The position numbers and the translations under genes are program-made. Positions 17,773-26,243 of a stretch of DNA of 64,000 nucleotides are shown in pieces. The DNA lies in the NCBI RefSeq assembly GCF_902859625.1, contig NZ_CADIJX010000009.1, forward strand, positions 1-64,000, read 5' to 3'. This stretch comes from Achromobacter pestifer (GTDB lineage: Bacteria > Pseudomonadota > Gammaproteobacteria > Burkholderiales > Burkholderiaceae_B). The notes beneath the pieces were generated by a model. It was not told the origin of the DNA. It saw only the letters and a program-made list of their open reading frames with translations, and ran no database searches. Each line of letters starts with the position of its first letter. Position 1 is the first letter of the stretch.

Positions 17773-19004
17773 CGCGGCCGCCGGCGCTTGACGGCATCCG
17801 CGTGCTGGACCTGTCGCGCATCCTGGCCGGCCCCTGGTGCACGCAGAACCTGGCCGACCTGGGCGCGGACGTCATCAAGATCGAACGCCCGCACGTGGGC
17901 GACGACACACGCGCCTGGGGGCCGCCGTACCTGAAGGACGGCGACGGCCAGGACACCAACGAATCCGCGTATTACCTTAGCGCCAACCGCAACAAGCGCT
18001 CGGTCGAAGCGGACATGGCCGCGCCCGAAGGCGCGGCGTTGATCCGCGAACTGGCGGCCGCCAGCGACATCCTGGTCGAGAACTTCAAGGTGGGCGGCCT
18101 GGCCAAGTACGGCCTGGACTACGACAGCCTCAAGGCCATCAATCCGCGCCTGATCTATTGCTCGGTCACGGGCTTCGGACAGGACGGTCCCTTCGCGCAG
18201 CGCCCCGGTTATGACTTCATGATCCAGGGCATGGGCGGCTTGATGAGCATCACCGGCGAACGCGACGACCTTCCGGGCGGCGGCCCGCAGAAGGCCGGCG
18301 TGGCGGTGACGGACATCGTCACCGGCATGTACGCCACCGTCGCGATTCTGGCGGCCTTGCAAGAGCGGCACCGCAGTGGCCTGGGACAGCATCTGGACAT
18401 CGCCTTGCTGGACAGCCACGTGGCGCTGCTGGCGAACCAGAACTCCAACTACTTCAATTCCGGCGTTGCGCCGACCCGCGCCGGCAACGCGCATCAGAAC
18501 GTCGTGCCGTATCAAGTGTTCGCCGCCAGCGACGGCCATCTGATCGTCGCCACGGGCAACGAATCGCAGTACCGCGCCTATTGCCGCGCCATCGGCGTGC
18601 CGGAACTGGGCGACGACCCGCGCTTTGCCACCAATCGGCTGCGCGTCACGAACCGCGAATTGCTGATCGGCATGCTGACGGCGATCATGCAGGAAGGCCG
18701 CCGCGACGATTGGATTGCCAAGCTGGAAGCCGTGGGCGTGCCGTGTGGCCCCATCAACAACATCGCGCAGGCGTTCGCGCATCCGCAGGCGCAGGCCCGG
18801 CAGTTGCGCCGTGACCTGCCACATCCGGCGGGTGGCGTGGCCCCCGTCACCGCCAGCCCGTTGCGGTTTTCTGCGTCGCCCGTCGTTTACCGCCGTGCGC
18901 CGCCGCTACTGGGCGAACACACCGAAGAAGTATTGCGCGATGTGCTGGGGAAATCGGCCGAGGCGATTGCGGCGTTCAAGACTGCAACCGCGAAGACGGC
19001 ATAG
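17769..19004 (+). CDS. CaiB/BaiF-family CoA-transferase
   Basis: A 411-residue class III CoA-transferase with the N-terminal LDGIRVLDLSRILAGPWCTQNLADLGADVIKIE block and catalytic Asp in VTDIVTGMYA (D182). It overlaps the hydratase gene, making a three-gene operon (SDR, hydratase 2, CoA-transferase). It likely activates the free acid entering this route using succinyl-CoA or another donor. It is a paralogue of the transferase at 2059-3252 but is more like the general formyl/succinyl-CoA transferase group. It converges on the IclR gene with a 13-nt gap. Confidence 0.92.
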   Translation: MTRPPALDGIRVLDLSRILAGPWCTQNLADLGADVIKIERPHVGDDTRAWGPPYLKDGDGQDTNESAYYLSANRNKRSVEADMAAPEGAALIRELAAASDILVENFKVGGLAKYGLDYDSLKAINPRLIYCSVTGFGQDGPFAQRPGYDFMIQGMGGLMSITGERDDLPGGGPQKAGVAVTDIVTGMYATVAILAALQERHRSGLGQHLDIALLDSHVALLANQNSNYFNSGVAPTRAGNAHQNVVPYQVFAASDGHLIVATGNESQYRAYCRAIGVPELGDDPRFATNRLRVTNRELLIGMLTAIMQEGRRDDWIAKLEAVGVPCGPINNIAQAFAHPQAQARQLRRDLPHPAGGVAPVTASPLRFSASPVVYRRAPPLLGEHTEEVLRDVLGKSAEAIAAFKTATAKTA

Positions 19005-19017
19005 CACGGCGGGCGCG

Positions 19018-19830
19018 CTACGGATGCCATTGCGTGCGCACCGGCGCGTGGCGTTGCGCGCCTCCACTGAGCACATAGGAAAGCCGATTGGCCTTCTGGT
19101 TGATCAGCGTGGCGAACTTCTGTAGTTTTTCGCGCGGCAGACGGCCTGCGGGCCCGGACACGCTCAGCGCACCCAGCAAGCGCCAGTTGGCGCCGAACAC
19201 GGGCGCCGACACACTGGCGATTTCGGGCTCGCGTTCGCCGACCGAAATATAGAAGCCGTCACGGCGGATGCTCTCGTAGGGCTCGCCGGGTTCGCCCGAG
19301 AACGCCATCAGCACGCGCCCTGGCGATCCTTTTTCAAGCGGCAGCACTTCTCCCATCCGGATGTGATGGCGGATCGCCTTGGGGCCTTCGACCCGGACGA
19401 GGCAGGTGCGGATATCGCCTTCGCGCACGAAGAACGACGCGCTTTCGCCGGTCTCGCGCGTGAGCTCGCGCAAGGTCGGTTCGATCTCGTTGTTCAAGTC
19501 GAACGACGCCTGATAGCGCGCCCCCAGCCATCCCGAGGCCGGCCCCAGGCGCCACGCGCCGTCTTCTTCACGCTGCACCAGGTAACGCGCCCCGGCCAGC
19601 GTGCGAGCAATGCGCAGCGTGGTCGTCTTGTGCATGCCGGCCCGGCGGCTCAATTCAGCCAGCGACAAGAAGGCGTCGTCCACCTGGAACGCTTCCAGCA
19701 GACGCATCGCTCGTGCCACGGCAATGACGCCTCCCGACTCGCGCACGCCATCGCCCTGCTCGGCCTCTCCCGGCTCTGCGGGTTCGGTGGCCTGAGCGAA
19801 TTCCGCCGACACGGCAGGCTTCTTTTTCAT
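19018..19830 (-). CDS. IclR-family transcriptional regulator
   Basis: A 270-residue IclR-type regulator. After a charged, low-complexity N terminus (about 35 residues rich in E, A and P) come the winged helix (AVARAMRLLEAFQVDDAFLSLAELSRRAGMHKTTTLRIARTL) and an effector-binding GAF-like domain. The ATG at 19830 is chosen because it gives a normal IclR length; a longer frame reads into the promoter of the divergent gene. It is divergent (148 bp) from the Bug-RraA-dehydrogenase operon, the probable target. Confidence 0.92.
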   Translation of the reverse strand: MKKKPAVSAEFAQATEPAEPGEAEQGDGVRESGGVIAVARAMRLLEAFQVDDAFLSLAELSRRAGMHKTTTLRIARTLAGARYLVQREEDGAWRLGPASGWLGARYQASFDLNNEIEPTLRELTRETGESASFFVREGDIRTCLVRVEGPKAIRHHIRMGEVLPLEKGSPGRVLMAFSGEPGEPYESIRRDGFYISVGEREPEIASVSAPVFGANWRLLGALSVSGPAGRLPREKLQKFATLINQKANRLSYVLSGGAQRHAPVRTQWHP

Positions 19831-19978
19831 GCTGCTTCCGTTTCGCGGTACGCACCGCGTTTTGCTAGATGAAACACCATTGTATAGAGCGGAACGCATT
19901 TCTATAGTGGACCCCGCCACCAGACCCGCATTCGACGGATCGGTGCCATGAAGTCCCCCCATAAGACTGGAGACAAGA

Positions 19979-20947
19979 ATGAAACTGCTTTCCCAAGCGG
20001 CCGCGCTGATTGGCGGCCTTGTGATCGGTGCTGGCGCGTTGGCGCAGTCCTTTCCTGACCGCCCCATTCGCCTGATCGTTCCGTTCCCGCCCGGTGGCGG
20101 CACCGACATCATTGCCCGCGAACTGGGCGTGGCCTTGAACAAGACCTCGGGCTGGAATCTGGTTGCCGAGAACCGCCCTGGCGCGGGCGGCAACCTGGGT
20201 GTGGAAACCGCCGTGAAATCCGCGCCGGACGGCTACACACTGGTGCTGGGCCAGACCAGCAACCTGGCCATCAATCCGTCGCTGTACGCCAAGCTGTCCT
20301 ACGACCCGGCCCGCGATCTGGCCCCCGTCGCCTTGGTGGCCACGGCGCCGCTGGTGCTGGTGGTGGCAGCCAATTCCCGCTACCAGACGCTGGCCGACGT
20401 CATCACGCAGGCCAAGGCCCACCCCGGCGAACTGAACTTCGCATCACCCGGCAACGGCACCGTCGCGCACCTGACCGCAGAGCTGCTCCAGCAGTCGGCC
20501 GGCATCAAGCTGCAACACATTCCCTACAAGGGCGCCAACCAGGCGCTGAACGACTTGTTCGGGGGCCAGGTGCAATTGTTCATGTCGTCCATTCCCACGG
20601 CGCTGGGTCAGATCCGCACGGGCAAGCTGCGGGCCTTGGCCGTCACGTCGGCCAAGCGCGTCGCGGAATTGCCCAACGTGCCGACGGTCAGCGAAGCCGG
20701 CTACTCGGGCTTTGACGCCAACACCTGGTTCGGCCTGATGGTGCCCGCAGGCACGCCGCCAGACGTGATTCAGACCCTGAACGCGGCCGCCAACAAAGCG
20801 ATGGCCAGCGCCGAGTATCAGCAGAAGATCCGCGCAGAAGGCGGAGAAGTCCTGGGTGGCACGCCCGAGGCATTCAGCGAACGCCTGCGCCGCGACCACG
20901 CGCTGTGGGCGGGCATCGTGAAGCAGTCCGGCGCCCGTATCGACTGA
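19979..20947 (+). CDS. Bug-family periplasmic solute-binding protein
   Basis: A 322-residue Bug receptor with signal peptide (about residues 1-22, ending GALAQS) and the family motif FPDRPIRLIVPFPPGGGTDIIARELG. A purine-rich site (GGAGACAAG) precedes the ATG. It is the first gene of an operon with an RraA-like aldolase and a D-2-hydroxyacid dehydrogenase, divergent from an IclR gene. The ligand is likely a hydroxylated or keto dicarboxylate handled by those enzymes. No membrane transport partners are encoded here. Confidence 0.93.
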   Translation: MKLLSQAAALIGGLVIGAGALAQSFPDRPIRLIVPFPPGGGTDIIARELGVALNKTSGWNLVAENRPGAGGNLGVETAVKSAPDGYTLVLGQTSNLAINPSLYAKLSYDPARDLAPVALVATAPLVLVVAANSRYQTLADVITQAKAHPGELNFASPGNGTVAHLTAELLQQSAGIKLQHIPYKGANQALNDLFGGQVQLFMSSIPTALGQIRTGKLRALAVTSAKRVAELPNVPTVSEAGYSGFDANTWFGLMVPAGTPPDVIQTLNAAANKAMASAEYQQKIRAEGGEVLGGTPEAFSERLRRDHALWAGIVKQSGARID

Positions 20948-20988
20948 CCCATCCCCCTCTTTCCCATTCTGAAGACAAGACTGCCATC

Positions 20989-21681
20989 ATGAGCGAAAAA
21001 TCCTTGCCCGCCATCCGCCGCGACATCCAGCGCGTCAGCCCCGATCTGGTCCGTGCCGCCAGCCAATTCCAGGCCGCGATCCTGGCAGACGTGGGCGGCC
21101 GCCGCGGCGCGCTGGGCGGCCGCATCGCCCCGCTGTCGCCCCGAATGAAAGTCGCCGGCCCGGCCTTCACGGTTGAACTGCGTCCCGGCGACAACCTGAT
21201 GTTCCACGCCGCGCTGGCCCTGGCGCAGCCCGGCGACGTCATCGTCGTCGAAGGCAAAGGCGACCGCAGCGCCGCGCTATGCGGCACCATCATGACGACC
21301 CAGGCGCAGGCCAGTGGACTGGCCGGCTTCGTGGTCGACGCGGCCGTGCGCGACTCCGATGAAATCATCGAAAGCGGCTTCCCCGTGTTCTCCGTCGGCA
21401 CCAATCCCAATGGGCCGACCAAGGGCCTGCCCGGCCGCGTCAACTGGCCGGTATCGTTGGCCGGTGTCACGGTGAATCCCGGCGACCTGATCGTCGGCGA
21501 CGCCGATGGCGTGGTGGTGGTTCCGCGCGAGAACGTTGCCGACGTCCTGGTGCTGGCACAACAGAAAGTGGATGCCGAAGCGCGCCGCATCGCGGAGATC
21601 AAGGCAGGCAAGCTCGGGGCGCCCTGGCTTGCGGACGCGCTGCGCGCGGCGGGAGTCCTGCAAGCTGGGGAATCGCTATGA
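20989..21681 (+). CDS. RraA-like aldolase (HMG/CHA aldolase family)
   Basis: A 230-residue protein of the RraA/4-hydroxy-4-methyl-2-oxoglutarate aldolase family. The metal/substrate motif appears as GTIMTTQAQASGLAGFVVDAAVRDSDEI (Arg-Asp pair), followed by the GDLIVGDADGVVVVP block. The ATG at 20989 gives a family-like N terminus; the longer frame overlaps the Bug gene. The stop overlaps the start of the D-2-hydroxyacid dehydrogenase. In this operon it most likely performs a retro-aldol or decarboxylation step on an oxo acid, rather than RNase E inhibition. The specific substrate is unknown. Confidence 0.88.
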   Translation: MSEKSLPAIRRDIQRVSPDLVRAASQFQAAILADVGGRRGALGGRIAPLSPRMKVAGPAFTVELRPGDNLMFHAALALAQPGDVIVVEGKGDRSAALCGTIMTTQAQASGLAGFVVDAAVRDSDEIIESGFPVFSVGTNPNGPTKGLPGRVNWPVSLAGVTVNPGDLIVGDADGVVVVPRENVADVLVLAQQKVDAEARRIAEIKAGKLGAPWLADALRAAGVLQAGESL

Positions 21682-22607
21682 CACCCGGCGCCAAACCCGT
21701 CGTGCTGGTCACCGGGGCCGACCTGGCGGACGAGGCCGTGCATGTGCTTCAGGACTATCACCTGGTCTATGCGGGCGCGCGCCCGACCGAGGACGATCTG
21801 CTGTCGCTCGTGCGTCAGCACGACCCCATCGCCATGATCGTGCGCTACGGCAAGATCAGCGCATCGCTGATCGACGCCGCCCGGTCCCTGCGGGTGATCT
21901 CCAAGCACGGCAGCGGCATCGACACCATTGACAGCGCGGCGGCAAGCGCGCGCGGCATCGCGGTCAAGGCCGCCTCGGGAGCCAACGCCGCAGCCGTTGC
22001 CGAGCACGCCATCGCGCTGCTGCTGGCTTGCGCCAAATCCGTGGTGCCGCTGGATGCGCGCATGCATGCAGGCCATTGGGACAAGGCCACACACAAGAGC
22101 ATTGAACTGGCGGGCCGCTGCCTCGGGTTGGTGGGGCTGGGCGCCATCGGTCTGCGGGTGGCGACCGTGGCGCGCGCGCTCGACATGCGGGTGATCGGCC
22201 ACGATCCCTATGCCAGGGACATTCCGCCCTGGGTCGAAGTGGTTGATCTGCCCCAGCTATGGGCCGAGTCCGACGCAATCTCGCTGCATTGCCCCTTGAC
22301 CGGGGCCAACCGCGAATTGATCAACGCCGCCACGCTGGCGCAATGCCGCGATGGCATCTTGCTGGTCAACACCGCGCGCGGCGGGCTGATCAACGAGGCC
22401 GACCTGCTTGCCGCCGTGCACAGCGGCAAGGTGGCCTGCGCCGGCCTGGACAGCTTTCAGCAGGAGCCTCCGCCCGCCGCACATTGCTTCCAGGGTCAGC
22501 AGCGGCTGATCCTGAGCCCCCACGTGGGCGGCGTCACGCACGACGCCTATGTGAAGATGGGCGTGGGCGCGGCGCGCAACGTCTTGCAGATCCTGCAAGC
22601 GGGTTAA
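21678..22607 (+). CDS. D-2-hydroxyacid dehydrogenase (SerA/PDH-like)
   Basis: A 309-residue NAD-dependent D-2-hydroxyacid dehydrogenase. The Rossmann motif (GLVGLGAIGLRVATVARALDMRVIGHDPY), the NTARGGLINEADL segment with the catalytic Arg, and the C-terminal LSPHVGGVT with the catalytic His are present. It starts at an ATG overlapping the RraA-like stop (ATGA) and ends the operon before a bidirectional terminator. It would interconvert a 2-oxo acid and its D-hydroxy acid next to the aldolase step. Serine biosynthesis is unlikely from the context. Confidence 0.92.
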   Translation: MTPGAKPVVLVTGADLADEAVHVLQDYHLVYAGARPTEDDLLSLVRQHDPIAMIVRYGKISASLIDAARSLRVISKHGSGIDTIDSAAASARGIAVKAASGANAAAVAEHAIALLLACAKSVVPLDARMHAGHWDKATHKSIELAGRCLGLVGLGAIGLRVATVARALDMRVIGHDPYARDIPPWVEVVDLPQLWAESDAISLHCPLTGANRELINAATLAQCRDGILLVNTARGGLINEADLLAAVHSGKVACAGLDSFQQEPPPAAHCFQGQQRLILSPHVGGVTHDAYVKMGVGAARNVLQILQAG

Positions 22608-22634
22608 GCCCGCGAACAAGCGCTTGTCCCGAAA

Positions 22635-22666
22635 AAAATGGCCGCTGAAATATCAGCGGCCATTTT
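22635..22666. terminator. bidirectional intrinsic terminator
   Basis: A 14-bp inverted repeat (AAAATGGCCGCTGA at 22635-22648 with its complement at 22653-22666) and a 4-nt loop, with A-rich and T-rich flanks. It lies between the convergent stops of the D-2-hydroxyacid dehydrogenase and fumarase genes and can terminate both. Confidence 0.88.
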
Positions 22667-22680
22667 CACGTCAGGTCAGC

Positions 22681-24204
22681 TTATGCCACGGCGACGGGGA
22701 TCTTGCCGATCTTGGCCTGCCATTCCTTCGGGCCAGTCGTATGGACCGAGGTGCCCTGAGCGTCCACCGCCACGGTCACCGGCATGTCCTTCACGTCGAA
22801 CTCGTAGATGGCTTCCATGCCCAGGTCGGCAAAGCCCAGCACCTTGGCGCCACGGATGGCCTTGGATACCAGGTAGGCCGCGCCGCCCACGGCCATCAGG
22901 TAGGCCGAACCGTGCTTCTTGATGGCTTCAATGGCGACCGGGCCGCGCTCCGACTTGCCGATCATGGAGATCAGGCCGGTCTGCTCCAGCATCATGTCGG
23001 TGAACTTGTCCATGCGCGTGGCGGTCGTGGGGCCGGCGGGGCCGACCACTTCGTCGCCCACCGGGTCCACCGGGCCCACGTAATAGATCACGCGGTTGGT
23101 GAAGTCCACCGGCAGCGGCTCGCCCTTTGCCAGCATGTCCTGAATACGCTTGTGCGCGGCATCGCGGCCGGTCAGCATCTTGCCCGACAGCAGCAGGGTC
23201 TGGCCCGGCTTCCAGCTGGCGACTTCTTCCTTCGTCAGCGTGTTCAGGTCCACCTGCTTGGACTTGTTGTAGTCCGGGGCCCAATGCACTTCCGGCCATT
23301 CCGACAGCGACGGCGGATCCAGGCGCGCGGGGCCCGAACCGTCCAGCTCGAAGTGAGCATGGCGGGTGGCCGCGCAGTTCGGAATCATCGCCACGGGCTT
23401 GGAAGCCGCGTGCGTCGGGAAGGTGCTGATCTTGACGTCCAGCACGGTCGTCAGGCCGCCCAGGCCCTGCGCGCCAATGCCCAGCGCATTGACCTTTTCG
23501 TACAGTTCGATGCGCAGTTCTTCCAGCTTGTTCTGCGGGCCGCGGGCCAGCAGTTCGTACATATCGATGTCTTCCATCAACGACTGCTTGGCCATCAACA
23601 TGGCTTTTTCAGCCGTGCCGCCAACGCCAATGCCCAACATGCCCGGCGGGCACCAGCCAGCGCCCATCGTCGGGACGGTCTTCAACACCCAATCCACCAG
23701 CGAATCGCTGGGATTCAGCATGGCAAACTTGGACTTGTTTTCCGAACCACCGCCCTTGGAAGCGAGTTGCACGTCAACCTTGTCGCCCTGGACAAGTTCG
23801 ACGTGCAGGATACAGGGGGTGTTGTCGCGCGTGTTCTTGCGGGCAAACAGCGGATCGTCCAGCACCGAGGCGCGCAAAGGATTGTCCGGATTCAGGTAGC
23901 CACGGCGCACGCCTTCGTCACAGAGTTCTTGCAGGGTGCGCTTGGTATCGAAGCGCACGCTCATGCCGATCTTCAGGAAGACGTTGACGATGCCGGTGTC
24001 TTGGCACAGCGGACGCTTGCCTTCGGCGCACATGCGCGAATTCGTCAGGATCTGCGCCATCGCGTCACGCGCGGCGGGGCTTTCCTCGCGCTCGTAAGCG
24101 CGCGCCAGATGGCGGATGTAGTCAACGGGGTGGTAATAGCTGATGAACTGAATGCCATCGGCTATCGACTGGATGAAGTCTTCTTCTTTAATGATGACGG
24201 ACAT
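22681..24204 (-). CDS. class I (Fe-S) fumarate hydratase
   Basis: A 507-residue class I fumarase (FumA/FumB type), an oxygen-sensitive [4Fe-4S] enzyme of the TCA cycle interconverting fumarate and malate. N-terminal alpha-domain features include KRPLCQDTGIVNVF, GGGSENKSKFAML and GAGWCPPGMLGIGVGG, which hold cluster Cys residues. The beta domain follows with MLTGRDAAHKRI and YVGPVDPVGDEVVGPAGPTTATRMDKF. Length is close to the family norm. It is transcribed in the same direction as the upstream crotonase but with an 82-bp gap holding a hairpin. Confidence 0.95.
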   Translation of the reverse strand: MSVIIKEEDFIQSIADGIQFISYYHPVDYIRHLARAYEREESPAARDAMAQILTNSRMCAEGKRPLCQDTGIVNVFLKIGMSVRFDTKRTLQELCDEGVRRGYLNPDNPLRASVLDDPLFARKNTRDNTPCILHVELVQGDKVDVQLASKGGGSENKSKFAMLNPSDSLVDWVLKTVPTMGAGWCPPGMLGIGVGGTAEKAMLMAKQSLMEDIDMYELLARGPQNKLEELRIELYEKVNALGIGAQGLGGLTTVLDVKISTFPTHAASKPVAMIPNCAATRHAHFELDGSGPARLDPPSLSEWPEVHWAPDYNKSKQVDLNTLTKEEVASWKPGQTLLLSGKMLTGRDAAHKRIQDMLAKGEPLPVDFTNRVIYYVGPVDPVGDEVVGPAGPTTATRMDKFTDMMLEQTGLISMIGKSERGPVAIEAIKKHGSAYLMAVGGAAYLVSKAIRGAKVLGFADLGMEAIYEFDVKDMPVTVAVDAQGTSVHTTGPKEWQAKIGKIPVAVA

Positions 24205-24238
24205 GGCGATATACGAGCTTGGAGAAAAAATGTGAGAA

Positions 24239-24261
24239 CGCGGCCGACGGAGCCGGCCGCG
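24239..24261 (-). terminator. possible terminator after the crotonase gene
   Basis: An 8-bp GC-only inverted repeat (CGCGGCCG at 24239-24246, complement at 24254-24261) with a 7-nt loop lies 25 nt past the crotonase stop. On the minus strand a T-rich tract follows about 8 nt later. The spacing is imperfect, so the call is tentative. Confidence 0.45.
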
Positions 24262-24286
24262 CGCGATTGAGTACAGCCTATTTTAT

Positions 24287-25054
24287 TTACTTGCCTTGCC
24301 ACACGGGTTTGCGCTTCTCGGCGAATGCGGTGGCGCCTTCCTTCGCGTCGGCCGACGAGAAAATGTGCGCGATCAGCGGGCGCTGGCGGTCGAACATGCC
24401 TTCCTGTTCCCAGTCGCCGGACTGCGCCACGATGCTCTTGGCGGTCTGCACGGCCAGCGGGCCGTTCTCGACGATGGCGCGAGCCAATTCCAACGCGCCA
24501 GCCAGCGCGCCGCCCGGCTCGGTCAGGCGGTTGACCAGGCCGAACGAATAGGCGCGTTCGGCGCTTAGCATTTCACCCGTCAGGATCACTTCCATGGCGA
24601 TGTGGTACGGCAGGCGGCGCGGCAGGCGCAGCATGCCGCCGGCGCCGGCCACCAAGCCGCGCTTGACTTCCGGCAGACCGAACTTGGCGTTGCTGGCAGC
24701 CACGATCAGGTCAGAGGCCAGGGCCATTTCGCAACCACCGGCCAGGGCGTAGCCTTCAACCGCGGCGATCAACGGCTTCTTGGGCGGCTTTTCGTTCAGG
24801 CCGGCAAAACCACGGCCTTCGACGTAAGGACGTTGCCCCGATTTGGCAAAGGCCTTCAGATCCATGCCCGACGAGAACGTGCCGCCGCCGCCCGTCAGAA
24901 TGCCGATGCGGATGTCATCGCGGCTGTCCAACTGGTCCAGCGCCGCGGCCATGGCCTGGGCGGTTTCCAGATTGATGGCGTTCTTGGCTTCAGGGCGGTT
25001 GATCGTGATGATCTGGATGCCATCGGTGACTTCCACCGAGATCAGGTCTGACAT
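24287..25054 (-). CDS. enoyl-CoA hydratase (crotonase family)
   Basis: A 255-residue crotonase-fold protein with oxyanion-hole segments GGGTFSSGMDLKAFAK and EGYALAGGCEMALASD, and FGLPEVKRGLVAGAGGMLRLPRRLP. The ATG at 25054 is chosen because AGGAGC lies just upstream and the protein then opens MSDLISVEVTDGIQIITINRPEAKNAIN, a normal family start. It appears to be monocistronic. The likely reaction is hydration of a 2-enoyl-CoA in beta-oxidation; the CaiD-like group is also possible. Confidence 0.92.
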   Translation of the reverse strand: MSDLISVEVTDGIQIITINRPEAKNAINLETAQAMAAALDQLDSRDDIRIGILTGGGGTFSSGMDLKAFAKSGQRPYVEGRGFAGLNEKPPKKPLIAAVEGYALAGGCEMALASDLIVAASNAKFGLPEVKRGLVAGAGGMLRLPRRLPYHIAMEVILTGEMLSAERAYSFGLVNRLTEPGGALAGALELARAIVENGPLAVQTAKSIVAQSGDWEQEGMFDRQRPLIAHIFSSADAKEGATAFAEKRKPVWQGK

Positions 25055-25331
25055 GGGGCTGCTCCTTTTTCGGGAATTCCCGGAATCAGGTTCCGGTTTT
25101 ATATAAGACTCGAGACTCAACCTTCAATCATACGACCATTGGTTTGCAGGCGCAGCCCACGCCCCGCCCAGTGTCCACCCGGGCGCACGAGATTGCCCTC
25201 GGGACGCGGGAAAGGCATAGATGTAACCGCCCACCGGGCCTTCGAGAACAGGACCGGCCCAGGCCAGTTAAAATGCCGGGTTTCCCACGCCCAAGGCAAG
25301 CCTTGCCCGGCGACCGAATTCCAAGAATCCT

Positions 25332-26243
25332 ATGCTCACCTTTCAGCAAATCATCCTTACGCTCCAGGAATACTGGGACAAGCAGGGTTGCGCCCTGCTG
25401 CAACCCTACGACATGGAAGTCGGCGCCGGCACCTCGCACACGGCCACATTCCTGCGCGCGATCGGCCCGGAGCCCTGGCGTGCCGCCTATGTGCAACCGT
25501 CCCGCCGGCCCAAGGATGGCCGCTACGGCGAAAACCCCAATCGCCTTCAGCACTATTACCAATACCAGGTCGTGCTGAAGCCGGCGCCCCCGGAAATCCT
25601 GGACCTGTATATCGGTTCACTGAAGGCGCTGGGCATCGACCCGACGCAGCACGACATCCGTTTCGTCGAGGACGATTGGGAAAACCCGACGCTGGGCGCC
25701 TGGGGCCTGGGCTGGGAAGTCTGGCTGAACGGCATGGAAGTCACGCAGTTCACCTACTTCCAGCAAGTGGGCGGCCTGGACTGCACGCCGACCACGGGTG
25801 AAATCACCTACGGTCTGGAGCGCCTGGCCATGTACCTGCAAGACGTGGAAAGCGTGTACGACCTGGTCTGGACCGAGGGCGCCAACGGCAACCGCGTGCT
25901 GTACCGCGACGTGTTCCACCAGAACGAAGTCGAGCAATCCACGTACAACTTCGAGCACTCGTCGGCCGACATGCTGTTCGCGCACTTCAACGATTACGAA
26001 ACCGAAGCCAAGCGGCTGATGGACGTGCCGCTGGCGCTGCCCGCCTACGAGGCCGCGCTGAAGGCCGCGCACACGTTCAACATGCTGGACGCACGGGGCG
26101 CGATCAGCGTCACCGAGCGCGCCGCCTACATCGGCCGCATCCGCAACCTGTCGCGCGCCGTCGCCCAGGCCTATTACGAATCCCGCGAACGACTGGGCTT
26201 TCCCATGCTGGGCCGCAACCAGTCCGCCGGGGAGACTGCATAA
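25332..26243 (+). CDS. glyQ: glycyl-tRNA synthetase alpha subunit
   Basis: The 303-residue alpha subunit of the bacterial (alpha-beta)2 glycyl-tRNA synthetase, which carries the class II catalytic core and charges tRNA-Gly. The N terminus MLTFQQIILTLQEYWDKQGCALLQPYDMEVGAGTSHTATFLRAIGPEPW and the segment YVQPSRRPKDGRYGENPNRLQHYYQYQV are characteristic. The beta subunit gene follows immediately, with no gap. The 276-bp upstream region contains no recognisable T-box or riboswitch. Confidence 0.98.
   Translation: MLTFQQIILTLQEYWDKQGCALLQPYDMEVGAGTSHTATFLRAIGPEPWRAAYVQPSRRPKDGRYGENPNRLQHYYQYQVVLKPAPPEILDLYIGSLKALGIDPTQHDIRFVEDDWENPTLGAWGLGWEVWLNGMEVTQFTYFQQVGGLDCTPTTGEITYGLERLAMYLQDVESVYDLVWTEGANGNRVLYRDVFHQNEVEQSTYNFEHSSADMLFAHFNDYETEAKRLMDVPLALPAYEAALKAAHTFNMLDARGAISVTERAAYIGRIRNLSRAVAQAYYESRERLGFPMLGRNQSAGETA

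Noticed and set aside
22624..24270. 548-codon frame antisense to fumarase
   Set aside because: Antisense shadow; fumarase on the other strand is unambiguous.
25055..25331. Possible T-box or riboswitch before glyQ
   Set aside because: No conserved T-box bulge sequence or terminator/antiterminator pair is visible; T-boxes are rare in betaproteobacteria.
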